A DNA stretch of 64,000 nucleotides from Candidatus Fermentibacteraceae bacterium (GCA_016744855.1 JADGDO010000005.1:1-64000), one strand, 5' to 3'. Counted from the stretch's first letter, positions 27,768-37,292 are shown. Made by a program: numbers and translations. The notes: generated from the letters alone by a model not told the origin.

Positions 27768-28562
27768 TTGAAAAAATTATGGCCGGAATTTCTTGTTCTT
27801 GCATTGTTCCTGGCCGGTGATATGCTTTGGAACGGATTTGCTTCTGCCGCAGCAGGGGTTGGTGCAGGGCTTCTAGCATTTGTTATCCTACTCTTCTTCA
27901 AAAAAAGAAAACCGGCTTTGATTGTAGAGGGTTTTCTTTTCGGCGGACTTACAGCAGCCGGTGAGCTCATCGAATACCCCGGTGGAACGATTCTTCTTAC
28001 AGAGCTGGTTTTTTCGCTAATCCTGCTTTTATCTGTCCTTGCAGGGAAAGACATTGTTTCAAGAATGACAGGGGATTTCGGGAAAGGTCTTTTCTCGGCC
28101 ACTCAATCCAGAGTTGTTTCGATTACTCTTGGTTCAGTTTTCTTCTTTCACAGTGTGTTGTGTTCCGTTTTAGCTTTGTTCGGTTGTACTTCACCATGGA
28201 TATACGGCATTTTGTTTGTTCTGGTTTACGTATTAGCTTCGAAATCGGCAAAAAAACAAATGAAAAGCGCTGCTCAAAGCGATCTTCCTGTTCTCGTTGC
28301 TAATGGGGATGGATTTTTCACCCTCGAGAGGGAAAACCGCCCTCTCGGTGGAGTCCGCTTGATAAGCGAGTCGGGTAGGGCAGCCCTTCTTGAAATAACC
28401 AGCCTTGATTCTGAACCACATGATTTTCTGTCTCAACTTCAGGTTGCATTGAGAAGAAGAGGAATTAAAAGCTTCACAATCAGCTCCTGGAGCTTTGACG
28501 AGATTGAATTGGAAATGGCTGGATTCATCAATTCTGAAGGTAAGTGGAAGAAGATGATCTGA
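27768..28562 (+). CDS. IspZ/YciB-like membrane protein with GNAT-like C-terminal domain
   Basis: A 264-residue protein with an apparent TTG start at 27768, though the ribosome binding site is weak. The first ~160 residues hold four or five hydrophobic helices and begin KKLWPEFLVLALFLAGDMLW, like the inner-membrane IspZ/YciB family linked to cell-envelope and septum function. The soluble C-terminal ~85 residues contain GGVRLISESGRAALLEI, QVALRRRGIKSFTI and ELEMAGF, a pattern like part of a GNAT acyltransferase or its relatives. The similarity of both halves is inferred by eye. The gene is monocistronic, with the 2-oxoacid oxidoreductase operon 210 bases downstream. Confidence 0.6.
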   Translation: MKKLWPEFLVLALFLAGDMLWNGFASAAAGVGAGLLAFVILLFFKKRKPALIVEGFLFGGLTAAGELIEYPGGTILLTELVFSLILLLSVLAGKDIVSRMTGDFGKGLFSATQSRVVSITLGSVFFFHSVLCSVLALFGCTSPWIYGILFVLVYVLASKSAKKQMKSAAQSDLPVLVANGDGFFTLERENRPLGGVRLISESGRAALLEITSLDSEPHDFLSQLQVALRRRGIKSFTISSWSFDEIELEMAGFINSEGKWKKMI

Positions 28563-28772
28563 GCCGTCCTGCGTTTCATGAAAAACCCATGTTTCTCTCT
28601 TTCAGTACCCCACTTACGCAGATTGCTAGCATACTTTGATATACCTGTTTCAGTGCCTTCAAAGCTTGACTTCTTGCGGGAGTAATGTCATTGTATAAGT
28701 GCTAGGGCTATAAGATGTAATGAATTTATTGATGAGTTAATACATAATAAACTAAGCAAGGAGGTCCCTCAA

Positions 28773-29018
28773 TTGACAGACCCCAAGTACCCTCGATCTG
28801 AAGTGAATTCAGAGAAGTGCAAAGGATGCGGCTTGTGTATTGCTGCCTGTCCAATGCATGTACTGGTTGAATCACCGAAGTTGAACTCTAAAGGTTATCA
28901 CTTTGCAGAGTATGTAGGTAAGGGTTGTGTCGGATGTGGTAATTGTTTCTACAATTGCCCCGAGCCAGATGCAATACTTGTATATCTTAAAAACTACGAC
29001 CCAGAGAAGGAGGTGTAG
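28773..29018 (+). CDS. 2[4Fe-4S] ferredoxin-like subunit of 2-oxoacid:ferredoxin oxidoreductase
   Basis: An 81-residue protein. Start TTG at 28773 follows AAGGAGGT. Two [4Fe-4S] sites are visible: [12 protein letters not shown] and [13 protein letters not shown]. It matches the delta (KorD/VorD-like) subunit of ferredoxin-linked 2-oxoacid oxidoreductases, which passes electrons from the TPP site to ferredoxin. It is the first gene of a three-gene operon; its stop is 2 bases before the next start. Confidence 0.9.
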   Translation: MTDPKYPRSEVNSEKCKGCGLCIAACPMHVLVESPKLNSKGYHFAEYVGKGCVGCGNCFYNCPEPDAILVYLKNYDPEKEV

Positions 29019-29019
29019 A

Positions 29020-30078
29020 ATGGCCAGAATGCTGATGAAGGGAAACTATGCTGCAGTATACGGAGCAGCAATGGCTGGATGCACCGCATACTACGGATAC
29101 CCCATTACCCCAGCAAGCGAGATTGCGGAGTCGGCAGCATCTCTTTTCCCCAAACTTGGAAGAACCTTTTTGCAGGCCGAAAGTGAAGTTGCTGCGATTA
29201 ATATGGTTTATGGTGCTGCGGGAAGCGGCCAGCGAGTTATGACAGGAAGCTCGGGTCCAGGAATAAGTCTTAAACTCGAAGGTATTTCATACTGTGCCGG
29301 CGCAGCACTGCCATGTGTAATTGTCGATATTATGCGCGGTGGTCCCGGACTTGGAAACATTGGGCCGGAGCAGAGTGATTACAACCAGGTGGTTAAGGGT
29401 GGAGGGCACGGAAACTACAGCAGTATCGTTCTTGCTCCCAACAGCTGCCAGGAAATGTGTGATTACACCATGAAAGCTTTTGAGCTTGCCGACAAGTACA
29501 GAACACCCGTTTTTGTGCTTACGGATGGTGTTATTGGTCAGATGATGGAATCAGTGACAATACCTGAGCCTGTTAAGGAATTGCCGGACAAAAGCGATTA
29601 TGCTGTTTACGGAACACCATTGCATAAGAATCTGGTAAACTCCATCTATATCGATCATGATGATCTTGAAGAATGGAATCTGACTCTGCACAAGAAGTAT
29701 CAAGTTATCAAGAAGGAAGAAGTCATGTATGAGGAATACATGATGGAAGATGCTGAAATTGCTGTAATAGGTTACGGTTCAGTAAGCAGAGTCCTTCGGA
29801 CAGCTGTTGATGCAGCACGTGCAAAGGGAATCAAAATGGGTCTTTTTCGACCTGTTACCTTGTTCCCCTTCCCGGAGAAGGAAATTGCTGCTATGCCTGG
29901 TAAAGGTGTTAAGCATATCCTTACAGTAGAACTTTCAACGGGTCAGATGGTTGATGATGTAAATCTTGCCCTCGCTGGCTCCATCAAGAGTGATCTATAC
30001 TTCAGACTGGGTGGAAACGTGCCATCAGCCGACGAGATTCTTGGAAAAATCTCCGAGTTATACGGGGAGGTAAAATAA
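29020..30078 (+). CDS. 2-oxoacid:ferredoxin oxidoreductase, alpha subunit (VorB/KorA-like)
   Basis: The start is chosen at ATG 29020 after AAGGAGGTGTAGA; the reading frame extends further upstream but overlaps the ferredoxin gene. About 352 residues. The hallmarks [53 protein letters not shown] and [18 protein letters not shown] match alpha subunits usually named VorB or KorA. It forms the pyrimidine-binding half of the TPP site with the beta subunit. The enzyme decarboxylates a 2-oxoacid (2-oxoisovalerate or 2-oxoglutarate are both possible) to acyl-CoA, reducing ferredoxin. This is typical of anaerobes fermenting amino acids. Confidence 0.93.
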   Translation: MARMLMKGNYAAVYGAAMAGCTAYYGYPITPASEIAESAASLFPKLGRTFLQAESEVAAINMVYGAAGSGQRVMTGSSGPGISLKLEGISYCAGAALPCVIVDIMRGGPGLGNIGPEQSDYNQVVKGGGHGNYSSIVLAPNSCQEMCDYTMKAFELADKYRTPVFVLTDGVIGQMMESVTIPEPVKELPDKSDYAVYGTPLHKNLVNSIYIDHDDLEEWNLTLHKKYQVIKKEEVMYEEYMMEDAEIAVIGYGSVSRVLRTAVDAARAKGIKMGLFRPVTLFPFPEKEIAAMPGKGVKHILTVELSTGQMVDDVNLALAGSIKSDLYFRLGGNVPSADEILGKISELYGEVK

Positions 30079-31517
30079 TGAAGAAAACAATGCTTCAGAA
30101 GCCTAAAGGCTTCATTGACGAATACAAGCACAAAGCAGGTGCCGAGAAAGATAGAACCCATTACTGCCCAGGATGCGGCCACGGTATTCTGCATAAACTG
30201 ATTGCAGAGGCTCTGGAAGATTTCGGACTTGTAGACGAAACTATTCTTATCAGTCCTGTTGGATGCAGCGTGTTTGCTTATTACTATTTTGACACAGGTA
30301 ATTTCCAGGCAGCTCATGGCCGAGCTCCTGCAGTTGCTACAGCTGCAAGCAGAGCGAATCCAGATAAGATCGTCATCAGTTATCAGGGTGATGGAGACCT
30401 TGCCGCCATCGGAGGTAACAACATTCTTCAGGCAGCAAACAGGGGAGAGAACATTGTTGTTTTCTTCATAAACAATGCTATCTATGGAATGACAGGCGGG
30501 CAGATGGCTCCAACTACTCTTGAGGGACAGGTTACAACAACCACTCCTTACGGTAGAAATACCGACACCGATGGTTTTCCAATCAAGATGAGCGAGGTTT
30601 TAAGCCAGCTCACTGCTCCTACGTATATCGAGCGCGTTTCTCTTCACGATGCTCCACACATCCGCAAAACTCGAAATGCTGTCAGAAAAGCCATCAAGAA
30701 TGCTAAAGAAAGAAAAGGTTTCCAGTTTGTGGAAGTTCTTTCAACCTGCCCCAGCGGATGGAAGATGGATCCGGTAAAAAGCATGAAATGGGTTAAGGAG
30801 AAAATGCTTCCTCTTTACCCTCTCGGAGTTTACAGGGACCTCGGTGATGACGCTAAGATCACAACCAGACCTGTACCGGTCATGGATCCGGTAGCTGTTT
30901 GGGAAAAACTTGGAATTTCAGCTGAAGCTGATGTTGATTTCCCAAGAGGCGATGTAGCTGAAGAGTACCGTAAATTGTCCATCAGGGTTGCCGGTTTCGG
31001 CGGTCAGGGAATCATGGTTACCGGTCAGGCTCTTGCCAGTGTTGCACTTGAATACGGCTACAATGTCTCCTGGCTTCCAAGCTACGGCCCCGAGATGCGC
31101 GGAGGAACAGCCAACTGTTCTGTGAATATACAGGACGGTCAAATCGGTGCAGCAGAAGCAGTTAAACCAAGCATGCTTCTTGCGATGAACAGACCAAGTC
31201 TCGAGAAGTTTGAAGAGGCGGTTGAACCGGGTGGAACACTTATCTATAACAGTACTCTTATAGATATTGAACCAACCAGAGCAGATATCAAAGTCTTCGC
31301 TATACCGATTACCGGTATTGCAGATGAACTCGGCAATACCAGAGTTCAGAGCATGGTGAATATTGGAGCATATGCTGCAATAACAGATATGTTCAGAGTT
31401 GAAGATGTAATTGCTCTTTTGCCCAAGCTTTTTAAGGGTAAGAAACAGGCCATCCTAGACTTGAATGCGAAAGCTGTTAAGGCCGGTTTCGCTTATGTGA
31501 AAGATAACTTCAAGTAA
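30078..31517 (+). CDS. 2-oxoacid:ferredoxin oxidoreductase, fused beta and gamma subunits
   Basis: ATG at 30078 overlaps the alpha stop by one base (TAATG). The 479-residue protein joins two subunits. Residues ~1-270 are the TPP-binding beta subunit, with YCPGCGHGILHKL (29-41) and YQGDGDLAAIGGNN. Residues ~300-479 are the gamma subunit, starting RVAGFGGQGIMVTGQALA and holding PSYGPEMRGGTANCSV. In many organisms these are separate genes, so the fusion is notable though known elsewhere. It supplies the TPP pyrophosphate site and the CoA-binding/domain III function of the complex. A terminator follows. Confidence 0.93.
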   Translation: MKKTMLQKPKGFIDEYKHKAGAEKDRTHYCPGCGHGILHKLIAEALEDFGLVDETILISPVGCSVFAYYYFDTGNFQAAHGRAPAVATAASRANPDKIVISYQGDGDLAAIGGNNILQAANRGENIVVFFINNAIYGMTGGQMAPTTLEGQVTTTTPYGRNTDTDGFPIKMSEVLSQLTAPTYIERVSLHDAPHIRKTRNAVRKAIKNAKERKGFQFVEVLSTCPSGWKMDPVKSMKWVKEKMLPLYPLGVYRDLGDDAKITTRPVPVMDPVAVWEKLGISAEADVDFPRGDVAEEYRKLSIRVAGFGGQGIMVTGQALASVALEYGYNVSWLPSYGPEMRGGTANCSVNIQDGQIGAAEAVKPSMLLAMNRPSLEKFEEAVEPGGTLIYNSTLIDIEPTRADIKVFAIPITGIADELGNTRVQSMVNIGAYAAITDMFRVEDVIALLPKLFKGKKQAILDLNAKAVKAGFAYVKDNFK

Positions 31518-31536
31518 GAAGTTTCCCGATAAAAAT

Positions 31537-31571
31537 ACCCCTCGAAACCAGATGGTTTCGAGGGGTTCTTT
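31537..31571 (+). terminator. Terminator of the 2-oxoacid oxidoreductase operon
   Basis: ACCCCTCGAAACC (31537-31549) pairs perfectly with GGTTTCGAGGGGT (31554-31566) around AGAT, then TCTTTGTT. It also lies just past the end of the minus-strand gene at 31582, so it may serve both directions. Confidence 0.88.
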
Positions 31572-31581
31572 GTTACAGAAA

Positions 31582-32181
31582 TTATCTTGCGGTTTTAATC
31601 CCGGCCCATGTTGTGTTTTCCAGAGTTTGTGGGAATGTAAGAGTAAGGAAGGGACGTACTGAGGGCACTGATGCATTGTTTGAGTAGAATCTGTGCTCAG
31701 CCTGGTTGCTGTTTACTGATTCGAAGACAAGTCCATAGTTCTCAACAGATCCCGATAACCAGCCATTTATTAGATCAGTAACATCAAGCTGATACCATTG
31801 CAGTTCATCAATGGTGAATGTTCCCCAGTCTGTTGCTCCATGGGTCAGATGGGTGCCAGTCCATGATTCATCCCATTCCTCTGTCGCCGCATAAGTGTGA
31901 AACGTTGTAGGAAGTCCACAACCACTCATATAGAAAACATCAATATTTACAGTCGCTGATTCAGCAATCCAACCGGAATACTCGGAGAGATCAAACGCTA
32001 GAGAACCTCTAGTATCAGGATGCTGGTGTGCCGGTCTGAAGCAGATCTCAATGTATCCTGTTGTCGTTGCAGCTGCTGTAGTTGTTGTTGTCATATCAGA
32101 AGTTACTGGGATATCTACTACAGTCGCAGTTGCTGTCGAAAGAAACGCGAGCACTATTACCGTTAAAAAAAAGAATTTCAT
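31582..32181 (-). CDS. Secreted DNRLRE-domain-like protein
   Basis: The start is chosen at ATG 32181 (after GAGGAAT), because it gives a clean signal peptide (MKFFFLTVIVLAFLSTATA); longer in-frame starts do not. About 199 residues. The mature protein has a short Thr/Ala run (TTTTTAAATTT), then a beta-rich domain with SLAFDLSEYSGWIAESATVN, ATEEWDESW, DWGTFTI, LDVTDLINGW and YGLVFES. This matches the DNRLRE/CBM96-type fold of secreted, often carbohydrate- or surface-associated proteins. It lacks a C-terminal sorting domain. It is divergent from the FadL-like pair, with a 112-base shared upstream region. Confidence 0.75.
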   Translation of the reverse strand: MKFFFLTVIVLAFLSTATATVVDIPVTSDMTTTTTAAATTTGYIEICFRPAHQHPDTRGSLAFDLSEYSGWIAESATVNIDVFYMSGCGLPTTFHTYAATEEWDESWTGTHLTHGATDWGTFTIDELQWYQLDVTDLINGWLSGSVENYGLVFESVNSNQAEHRFYSNNASVPSVRPFLTLTFPQTLENTTWAGIKTAR

Positions 32182-32293
32182 ATTCCTCACTTTGGTGTTA
32201 ATAAAAACATACCGAATGCGTGGGTTTTTCCCGCACTGAAAAATGTGTATTATTACTTGTAAGAACAACCCCCTTTATTTATTGGAGACTGGA

Positions 32294-33370
32294 ATGAAAA
32301 AATTGGCCATTTGTTTCGTCGCTGCCCTTTTCATCTTTCCTTTTTCTGCTTTTGGTTATGGATACCCGGATGCAATAGGGCAGGGAAGTCCACTTCCCGG
32401 TGTTGATGCGGTTTCTCACGGTTTCGGTGGCGTCATGGCAGTAAATGTTGGAAGTATGAATCTCTTTTGCAATCCTGCTGAGCTAACCTCTTTTAACCCT
32501 ACATTTACTGCTTCAATCGGCCCAGCAATTCTTAAGCAAACAGTTGATGATGATGCAGGAAAGCATTCCTTAACCTATGCAGGATTTAGCAGTTGCAGTT
32601 TTCAGACGGGCTTCAACACAGGCTCTGTCTCTCTTTCTATGGGAGTTGCCAGGATTCGTGACTATACCTACAAGGGAGAGTATTTCTTTATCGATACATT
32701 ACCTGAAATCCACATAGTCGGTTTCGAAAATTTGATTGTAGACGGTGGAGTATGGGAAGCTGCCGGCGGTGCTGCGACAACCTTGCCAGGAAATGTGAAC
32801 ATTGGAGCTTCGGTTGGATACCGTACCGGTGAAGTGAAATATGATTATTACTGGCACTACTTCGAAGAGGATATTCCTGATTCATCATTTATTTGGAGCA
32901 GAGATGAGGCAGAACTATCATGGAGGGCCGGGGCGTCCTACCCTGCCGGAGAAAACGTTTCTCTGGGTGCTGTGTTTGCTTCGGAATCAGAGAATTGCCC
33001 TTCCAGTATAGCAGCTGCTATCAGAGTGGGAAATCTTGGCTCTTACTATCCCGGTTTTGGAGTTGAAGCCAGAGTGTATGATACGGAGATCAATCAAGCA
33101 TGGGTTGTAAATCTCTTTGGAGGTGTTCACCCTGATCCCAATCTGTTTTTTCGTGGAGGGCTTGTTCTTGCTTCACGGGGTGGTGATGAGGCAAACACTT
33201 CTCTCGGAATGGCCTTGGGAGCAACAATTGATCTCGGGAAAACAGATATCAGTGCAGCTTTCAACTTCGGGAGCGAGAAACGCAATGATTTTGTACTTGA
33301 GCATTTACCAAAGAACGCCATCAATGATGTAGTAACTGCCTTCTCGGTCGGGGCGGCAATAGAACTCTAA
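32294..33370 (+). CDS. FadL/OmpP1-like outer-membrane protein, first paralog
   Basis: ATG at 32294 follows TTGGAGACTGG; the reading frame extends upstream but this start gives the signal peptide MKKLAICFVAALFIFPFSAFG. About 358 residues. The mature N-terminus has GVDAVSHGFGGVMAVNVGS and NLFCNPAELTSF, the Gly- and Asn-rich plug-like opening seen in FadL/PorV-type barrels, followed by alternating strands. Such proteins move hydrophobic compounds across the outer membrane or, as PorV, serve type IX secretion; which applies here is unknown. The next gene is a diverged paralog 20 bases downstream. Confidence 0.72.
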   Translation: MKKLAICFVAALFIFPFSAFGYGYPDAIGQGSPLPGVDAVSHGFGGVMAVNVGSMNLFCNPAELTSFNPTFTASIGPAILKQTVDDDAGKHSLTYAGFSSCSFQTGFNTGSVSLSMGVARIRDYTYKGEYFFIDTLPEIHIVGFENLIVDGGVWEAAGGAATTLPGNVNIGASVGYRTGEVKYDYYWHYFEEDIPDSSFIWSRDEAELSWRAGASYPAGENVSLGAVFASESENCPSSIAAAIRVGNLGSYYPGFGVEARVYDTEINQAWVVNLFGGVHPDPNLFFRGGLVLASRGGDEANTSLGMALGATIDLGKTDISAAFNFGSEKRNDFVLEHLPKNAINDVVTAFSVGAAIEL

Positions 33371-33390
33371 CTCACCAACTGGAGAAAAGA

Positions 33391-34464
33391 ATGAAAACCT
33401 TCGTCCTCTTCATGCTTTCGACAATACTTGTTTCTAATGCTTTTGCCTTTGGTTACTATGACGCTATAACAAAGGGTACCATGGTTCCCGGTTTATCTCC
33501 ATCCACTGTAGCTCTAGGCTCCCTTCGTGCTGTTGGGATAAATGAACCAGCAAGTATTTTTACCAATCCTGCACAAACTTCTCTTCTTGAGTCTGAAGTT
33601 CAACTTGCCTGGTCATCCATTCAGTGGGCTGAGCGTGTTATTCAATCAGATTTAGAGAAAACTGTAAGAACCTATATGACTAATGATAACGGAACAGTCG
33701 CTATGGTATTTCCTGCTGGTAGAGTAGTACTCGGCGCAGGAATAGCAAAGGTAGGCGAATATGGTTATCAGGGTTCCCACACAATTTATGATGATCCGGA
33801 AGACCCTGAACTCGGAGTTGCAGTACTTGATGCGACTGGATCCCAGTGGGAATCTGTTGCCAGCATTTCTGCTGTTATTACAGGACCATTGTCTGTCGGC
33901 TTCTCCGGTGGTGCCAGAATAGTAAAAGCAGACTACGACTATGAATTTAGCAGCAGTCAGTTTTTAATTCCTGATTCATCCGCGATATGGTCTGTTGATG
34001 AAACTGAATTTGCATGGCATGGCGGCCTTGCCCTGAACGGCGATATGTTTAAATCTGGCGTATCCTACTCTTCAGAAACCGATTACATGGATGACATTAT
34101 CGCATTCGGAGCAAGTGCTCTTGCTCCTCATCTTAGAAATACCACTGTTGGTTTTGAGGCCGAAATAGTATCACCGTTCGATCACAATCGCTTTCTTGGA
34201 AACCTGTTTGTCCTGATGCCTCTCACGGAAGATCTCAACATTCTTACATCTGTAAGTTTTGATGACAACCGGGTTGCAAACAGAGCAGGTCTCGGATTCG
34301 GTCTGGGCTTCGATATGCGCGTCAGTAGTTTTACTCTTGGCGGAGGACTTCTAAGCAGGTTTAAATCGAGAAAGAATACAGCATTTCCCAGTGAAAGCTC
34401 TGACAGGGTAGATGATTCCTCTACTTTGTTCACTCTTGGAGTTTCCTGCCCTCTGGGTATCTGA
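33391..34464 (+). CDS. FadL/OmpP1-like outer-membrane protein, second paralog
   Basis: ATG at 33391 follows ACTGGAGAAAAGA. 357 residues with a signal peptide (FVLFMLSTILVSNAFAFG). Paralogous to the preceding gene: both start the mature protein with GY-DAI-G, both have a FTNPA or FCNPA-type turn, and share PDSSxIWSxDExE--W near residue 200. The same length and order of strands suggest tandem duplication followed by strong divergence. They may work as two barrels for different ligands or as partners. The PAS sensor gene begins 5 bases after the stop, so all three may be one transcript. Confidence 0.72.
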   Translation: MKTFVLFMLSTILVSNAFAFGYYDAITKGTMVPGLSPSTVALGSLRAVGINEPASIFTNPAQTSLLESEVQLAWSSIQWAERVIQSDLEKTVRTYMTNDNGTVAMVFPAGRVVLGAGIAKVGEYGYQGSHTIYDDPEDPELGVAVLDATGSQWESVASISAVITGPLSVGFSGGARIVKADYDYEFSSSQFLIPDSSAIWSVDETEFAWHGGLALNGDMFKSGVSYSSETDYMDDIIAFGASALAPHLRNTTVGFEAEIVSPFDHNRFLGNLFVLMPLTEDLNILTSVSFDDNRVANRAGLGFGLGFDMRVSSFTLGGGLLSRFKSRKNTAFPSESSDRVDDSSTLFTLGVSCPLGI

Positions 34465-34469
34465 CACAT

Positions 34470-37292
34470 ATGCCCATTGGAACGAGTTCCTGGGCTAGAT
34501 TGACTTTCACACCGTCCACTGGAGAAATTTCAGTGGACGGTGATCTTTTTGCAGTCCTCGGCGTTAACAGCGGGGATTTGATCAATTCCACAGATCCATT
34601 TAATGTACTCCCTGATTCTGTTGCAAGGTCTCTAATAGAAGGAGAAGAGATAACTCGTGACGAGGATCTTTCTCTGGTTATACTTCCCGGAAAAACAGCA
34701 CACAGAAATACAGTAACACTGATTGCTGAAAAGGTTGCAGATGACGATCTTGTATCCGATATTGCAGCCGGTGTTGTCGGTTTTACCCCTGATGGAACAA
34801 TCAAGCGCTGGAACATGCGAATGACTCATCTTTTTGGCCCAAGAGAGAAGGATGTCACAGGTAGAAATGCCTCAGACATTCTCCCTAATCCGGTTCTCTA
34901 TGACTGGAATAGTGTCATTTCATCGGCACATTTCGGTCATGAAGTAAGAATTGAGTTTAAGCCTTCTGGGGAAAAAAGAGTAGAAGGTGTCCTCAGCAGA
35001 GGAGGTCCAGGAGTAATTGGATTATTCAGGGATTCAACAGAGAATTACAAGATAGCGAAAAGACTTCGTGCCCTCAATCGCCTTAACCAGGCTTATCTGC
35101 AGTCAACTGGTACAGGTCTACTCCTTCTCGACAGCCGCTTAAGGGTTCTGTTATCTAATTCCGGTTTTTCGAAAATTACAGGTTATCGTGGATCTCTTAT
35201 CGGCCTTCAACTTCATGACGTTCTCTCCGCCGAATCATACAAATGGTTCCATGACGCTTCAGAGCATTTGTTTGCAGAAGAACGATCTGAGCAATCTGGA
35301 GTCGTCTCCTTTACAACCCGTGATGGCCGTGATGTACTCCTCCGTCAAACCCTTAGATCAGTTAGAAATGAAACCAATGCCACGCTTAACTTTGTCTGCC
35401 TATTTGAGGATGAAACAAAATTGACCTTGTTGCAGAATGAAGTAAGCCACTTGAAGACGAATCTTCTTGCCGTATCCAGAATTTCCGGTTGGTTGTTGAA
35501 TCCCGACACTTCCGAGAGTTCTGGAGTTTGCAGAGAAATACTTCGCCTCACAAGATCCAGAGCCGTTGCACAATACCTTTATGATCCTTATGAAACAGTA
35601 AAACTTGCAGGGTTTGCTGGAGAATGGCCGAGAGGCTTTCCTTCGAATGAGTTGGGAAAGTTCGGTTTTCCAGCATTTGTATGGGATGGAGAAAAGCAAT
35701 ACGTCATATCAGCTCAGGAGTTGGGAAATCTCTCTCATCATTTTAAGTCCTGTATGGTGCTCCCAATCGGTATGGGTGTCGATAACAGAGGTTTTCTGAT
35801 TCTTGCGGAACCGGTTCTCTCAGATTTGGATTCAGACCTTCTCAGCACAGTAGCGTCTATGGTGAAGTTTCAGAGCGATATCTCCAGAGAACGAACTGCT
35901 AGATCTACTGCAGAGAAACACCTTGAAATTAACGAAGGTTATTCAGAAAATATTCTTGACGGGATCCCTCTTCCTATCGCGATTATTCGAATGGATGGGA
36001 AGATTGATCACTGGAATAGAGCTATGGAACTTGTTTGCGGTGTAAATGCAAACGAGGTAGGCAATGACGACGTGAATAACCTCATTGATCCGGATGGGGC
36101 TGGATTTACTCTTGATTCCCGTGCTTCAGTATCGAGTTTTGAAGACTCCGATTCTTCCAATGAATGGGCCGTTACAAGGAAAGACGGCTCAGTATCAGCC
36201 ATTCACAGATGGAGTGTTTCTGTCGTAGATCGATTTGCCGGTTATTACGGTGATCCAGCTTTCCTTGTCTCAGGTCTTCTTTCTGACAACCGTTCATGTT
36301 TCTCTGGAGAAAGCGCTTTTCCCGGACGGTCAGAAAGGAAAATCTTCAGGGAGACCATTGGCGACTTGATGACGGTTTCAGAACAGCATGATGTTCTCGA
36401 GATTCTCTCCCGAATTTGTTTTCTAATGAGTGGGGGAGGGGTTATAGAATTTAACCGCAACGGGGAACTTAATGCTTTCCCCACCGAAAGAGATGACAGA
36501 TACGGCCCAATGGGCAGTTTTTATGAGAGGTATATCGGGGGAGAAATGTATCAGATAAGAACAACTGATTCTATCGATCAGGTATCACTTGATACAGCTA
36601 TCAGTCTCATTGAATTCGGAAATAGCGGCGGTTTTCAAACCAATAATCTTCCTGGGAGCATAAAAACTGAAATTGTGGACTATACAAGTGGTCTTGTTTC
36701 ATATTTGGAGCATTTCTGCTCAGATTCAATTGAGCAGAATAATGCAATTCTTCACATCGTGGATAAATCAGACCCACTTGCCGGTTTCGCCAGAACAATG
36801 CTTTACTCTAATGAAACTGCATCAAGAGTTTCTCACCTCCTCAAGCTTTCCATCCAGGTGAATACGGACAGCTTCACCGAAGAACACCCGGACAGGTTTC
36901 TGATGAGGTTGCACAGAACCTTCTCAAATCTTGGTCTTCGCCCTCCATCTCTTTCTCTAGCAGATAAGATGCCACAGGTTTTCATCATACCAGAAGTTCT
37001 TTTGCAGTGCTTCGGTCTGCTCTGTCAACTTGTTATCCTTGATAGTGTGGTTTCTTTTAAAGCCAGAAAAGCCGGGATTAATGAAGAACCAGGAGTTCTG
37101 TTAACCCTTACGGGGTTGAATGATCACTTCCGTACGAATTCCAGAGAAAAGATACTCCAACAACTTGAATTGGGGCGATTCAATTTCGAAACAGAGGCTG
37201 CGATTATTTTCAGGCTACTGGAAGTTGCTGGTTGCCCTCTAACCTTTACCGGCAGGGGAGAATTAATCTTTACGCTGAAGCCGGTTCTTTAG
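34470..37292 (+). CDS. PAS/GAF-domain sensor protein with degenerate C-terminal kinase-like domain
   Basis: A 940-residue cytosolic protein. PAS-like segments are visible near 95-140 (AAGVVGFTPDGTIKRWN), 205-300 (GTGLLLLDSRLRVLLSNSGF) and 510-610 (DGIPLPIAIIRMDGKIDHWN), with a GAF-like region between. The C-terminal ~200 residues look like the remains of a histidine-kinase ATPase domain (LLQCFGLLCQLVILDSV, GVLLTLTG, LELGRFNFETEAAIIFRLLE). No His-box or N-box with Asn and no GxG lid are seen, so kinase activity is doubtful. It may act as a scaffold or sensor. The start is the ATG 5 bases after the FadL-like gene; no strong ribosome binding site, so coupling is likely. Confidence 0.7.
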   Translation: MPIGTSSWARLTFTPSTGEISVDGDLFAVLGVNSGDLINSTDPFNVLPDSVARSLIEGEEITRDEDLSLVILPGKTAHRNTVTLIAEKVADDDLVSDIAAGVVGFTPDGTIKRWNMRMTHLFGPREKDVTGRNASDILPNPVLYDWNSVISSAHFGHEVRIEFKPSGEKRVEGVLSRGGPGVIGLFRDSTENYKIAKRLRALNRLNQAYLQSTGTGLLLLDSRLRVLLSNSGFSKITGYRGSLIGLQLHDVLSAESYKWFHDASEHLFAEERSEQSGVVSFTTRDGRDVLLRQTLRSVRNETNATLNFVCLFEDETKLTLLQNEVSHLKTNLLAVSRISGWLLNPDTSESSGVCREILRLTRSRAVAQYLYDPYETVKLAGFAGEWPRGFPSNELGKFGFPAFVWDGEKQYVISAQELGNLSHHFKSCMVLPIGMGVDNRGFLILAEPVLSDLDSDLLSTVASMVKFQSDISRERTARSTAEKHLEINEGYSENILDGIPLPIAIIRMDGKIDHWNRAMELVCGVNANEVGNDDVNNLIDPDGAGFTLDSRASVSSFEDSDSSNEWAVTRKDGSVSAIHRWSVSVVDRFAGYYGDPAFLVSGLLSDNRSCFSGESAFPGRSERKIFRETIGDLMTVSEQHDVLEILSRICFLMSGGGVIEFNRNGELNAFPTERDDRYGPMGSFYERYIGGEMYQIRTTDSIDQVSLDTAISLIEFGNSGGFQTNNLPGSIKTEIVDYTSGLVSYLEHFCSDSIEQNNAILHIVDKSDPLAGFARTMLYSNETASRVSHLLKLSIQVNTDSFTEEHPDRFLMRLHRTFSNLGLRPPSLSLADKMPQVFIIPEVLLQCFGLLCQLVILDSVVSFKARKAGINEEPGVLLTLTGLNDHFRTNSREKILQQLELGRFNFETEAAIIFRLLEVAGCPLTFTGRGELIFTLKPVL

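Noticed and set aside
32051-32110. Thr-coding repeat as a microsatellite or phase-variation tract
   Set aside because: The run encodes only about ten Thr/Ala residues with mixed codons and is too imperfect to slip.
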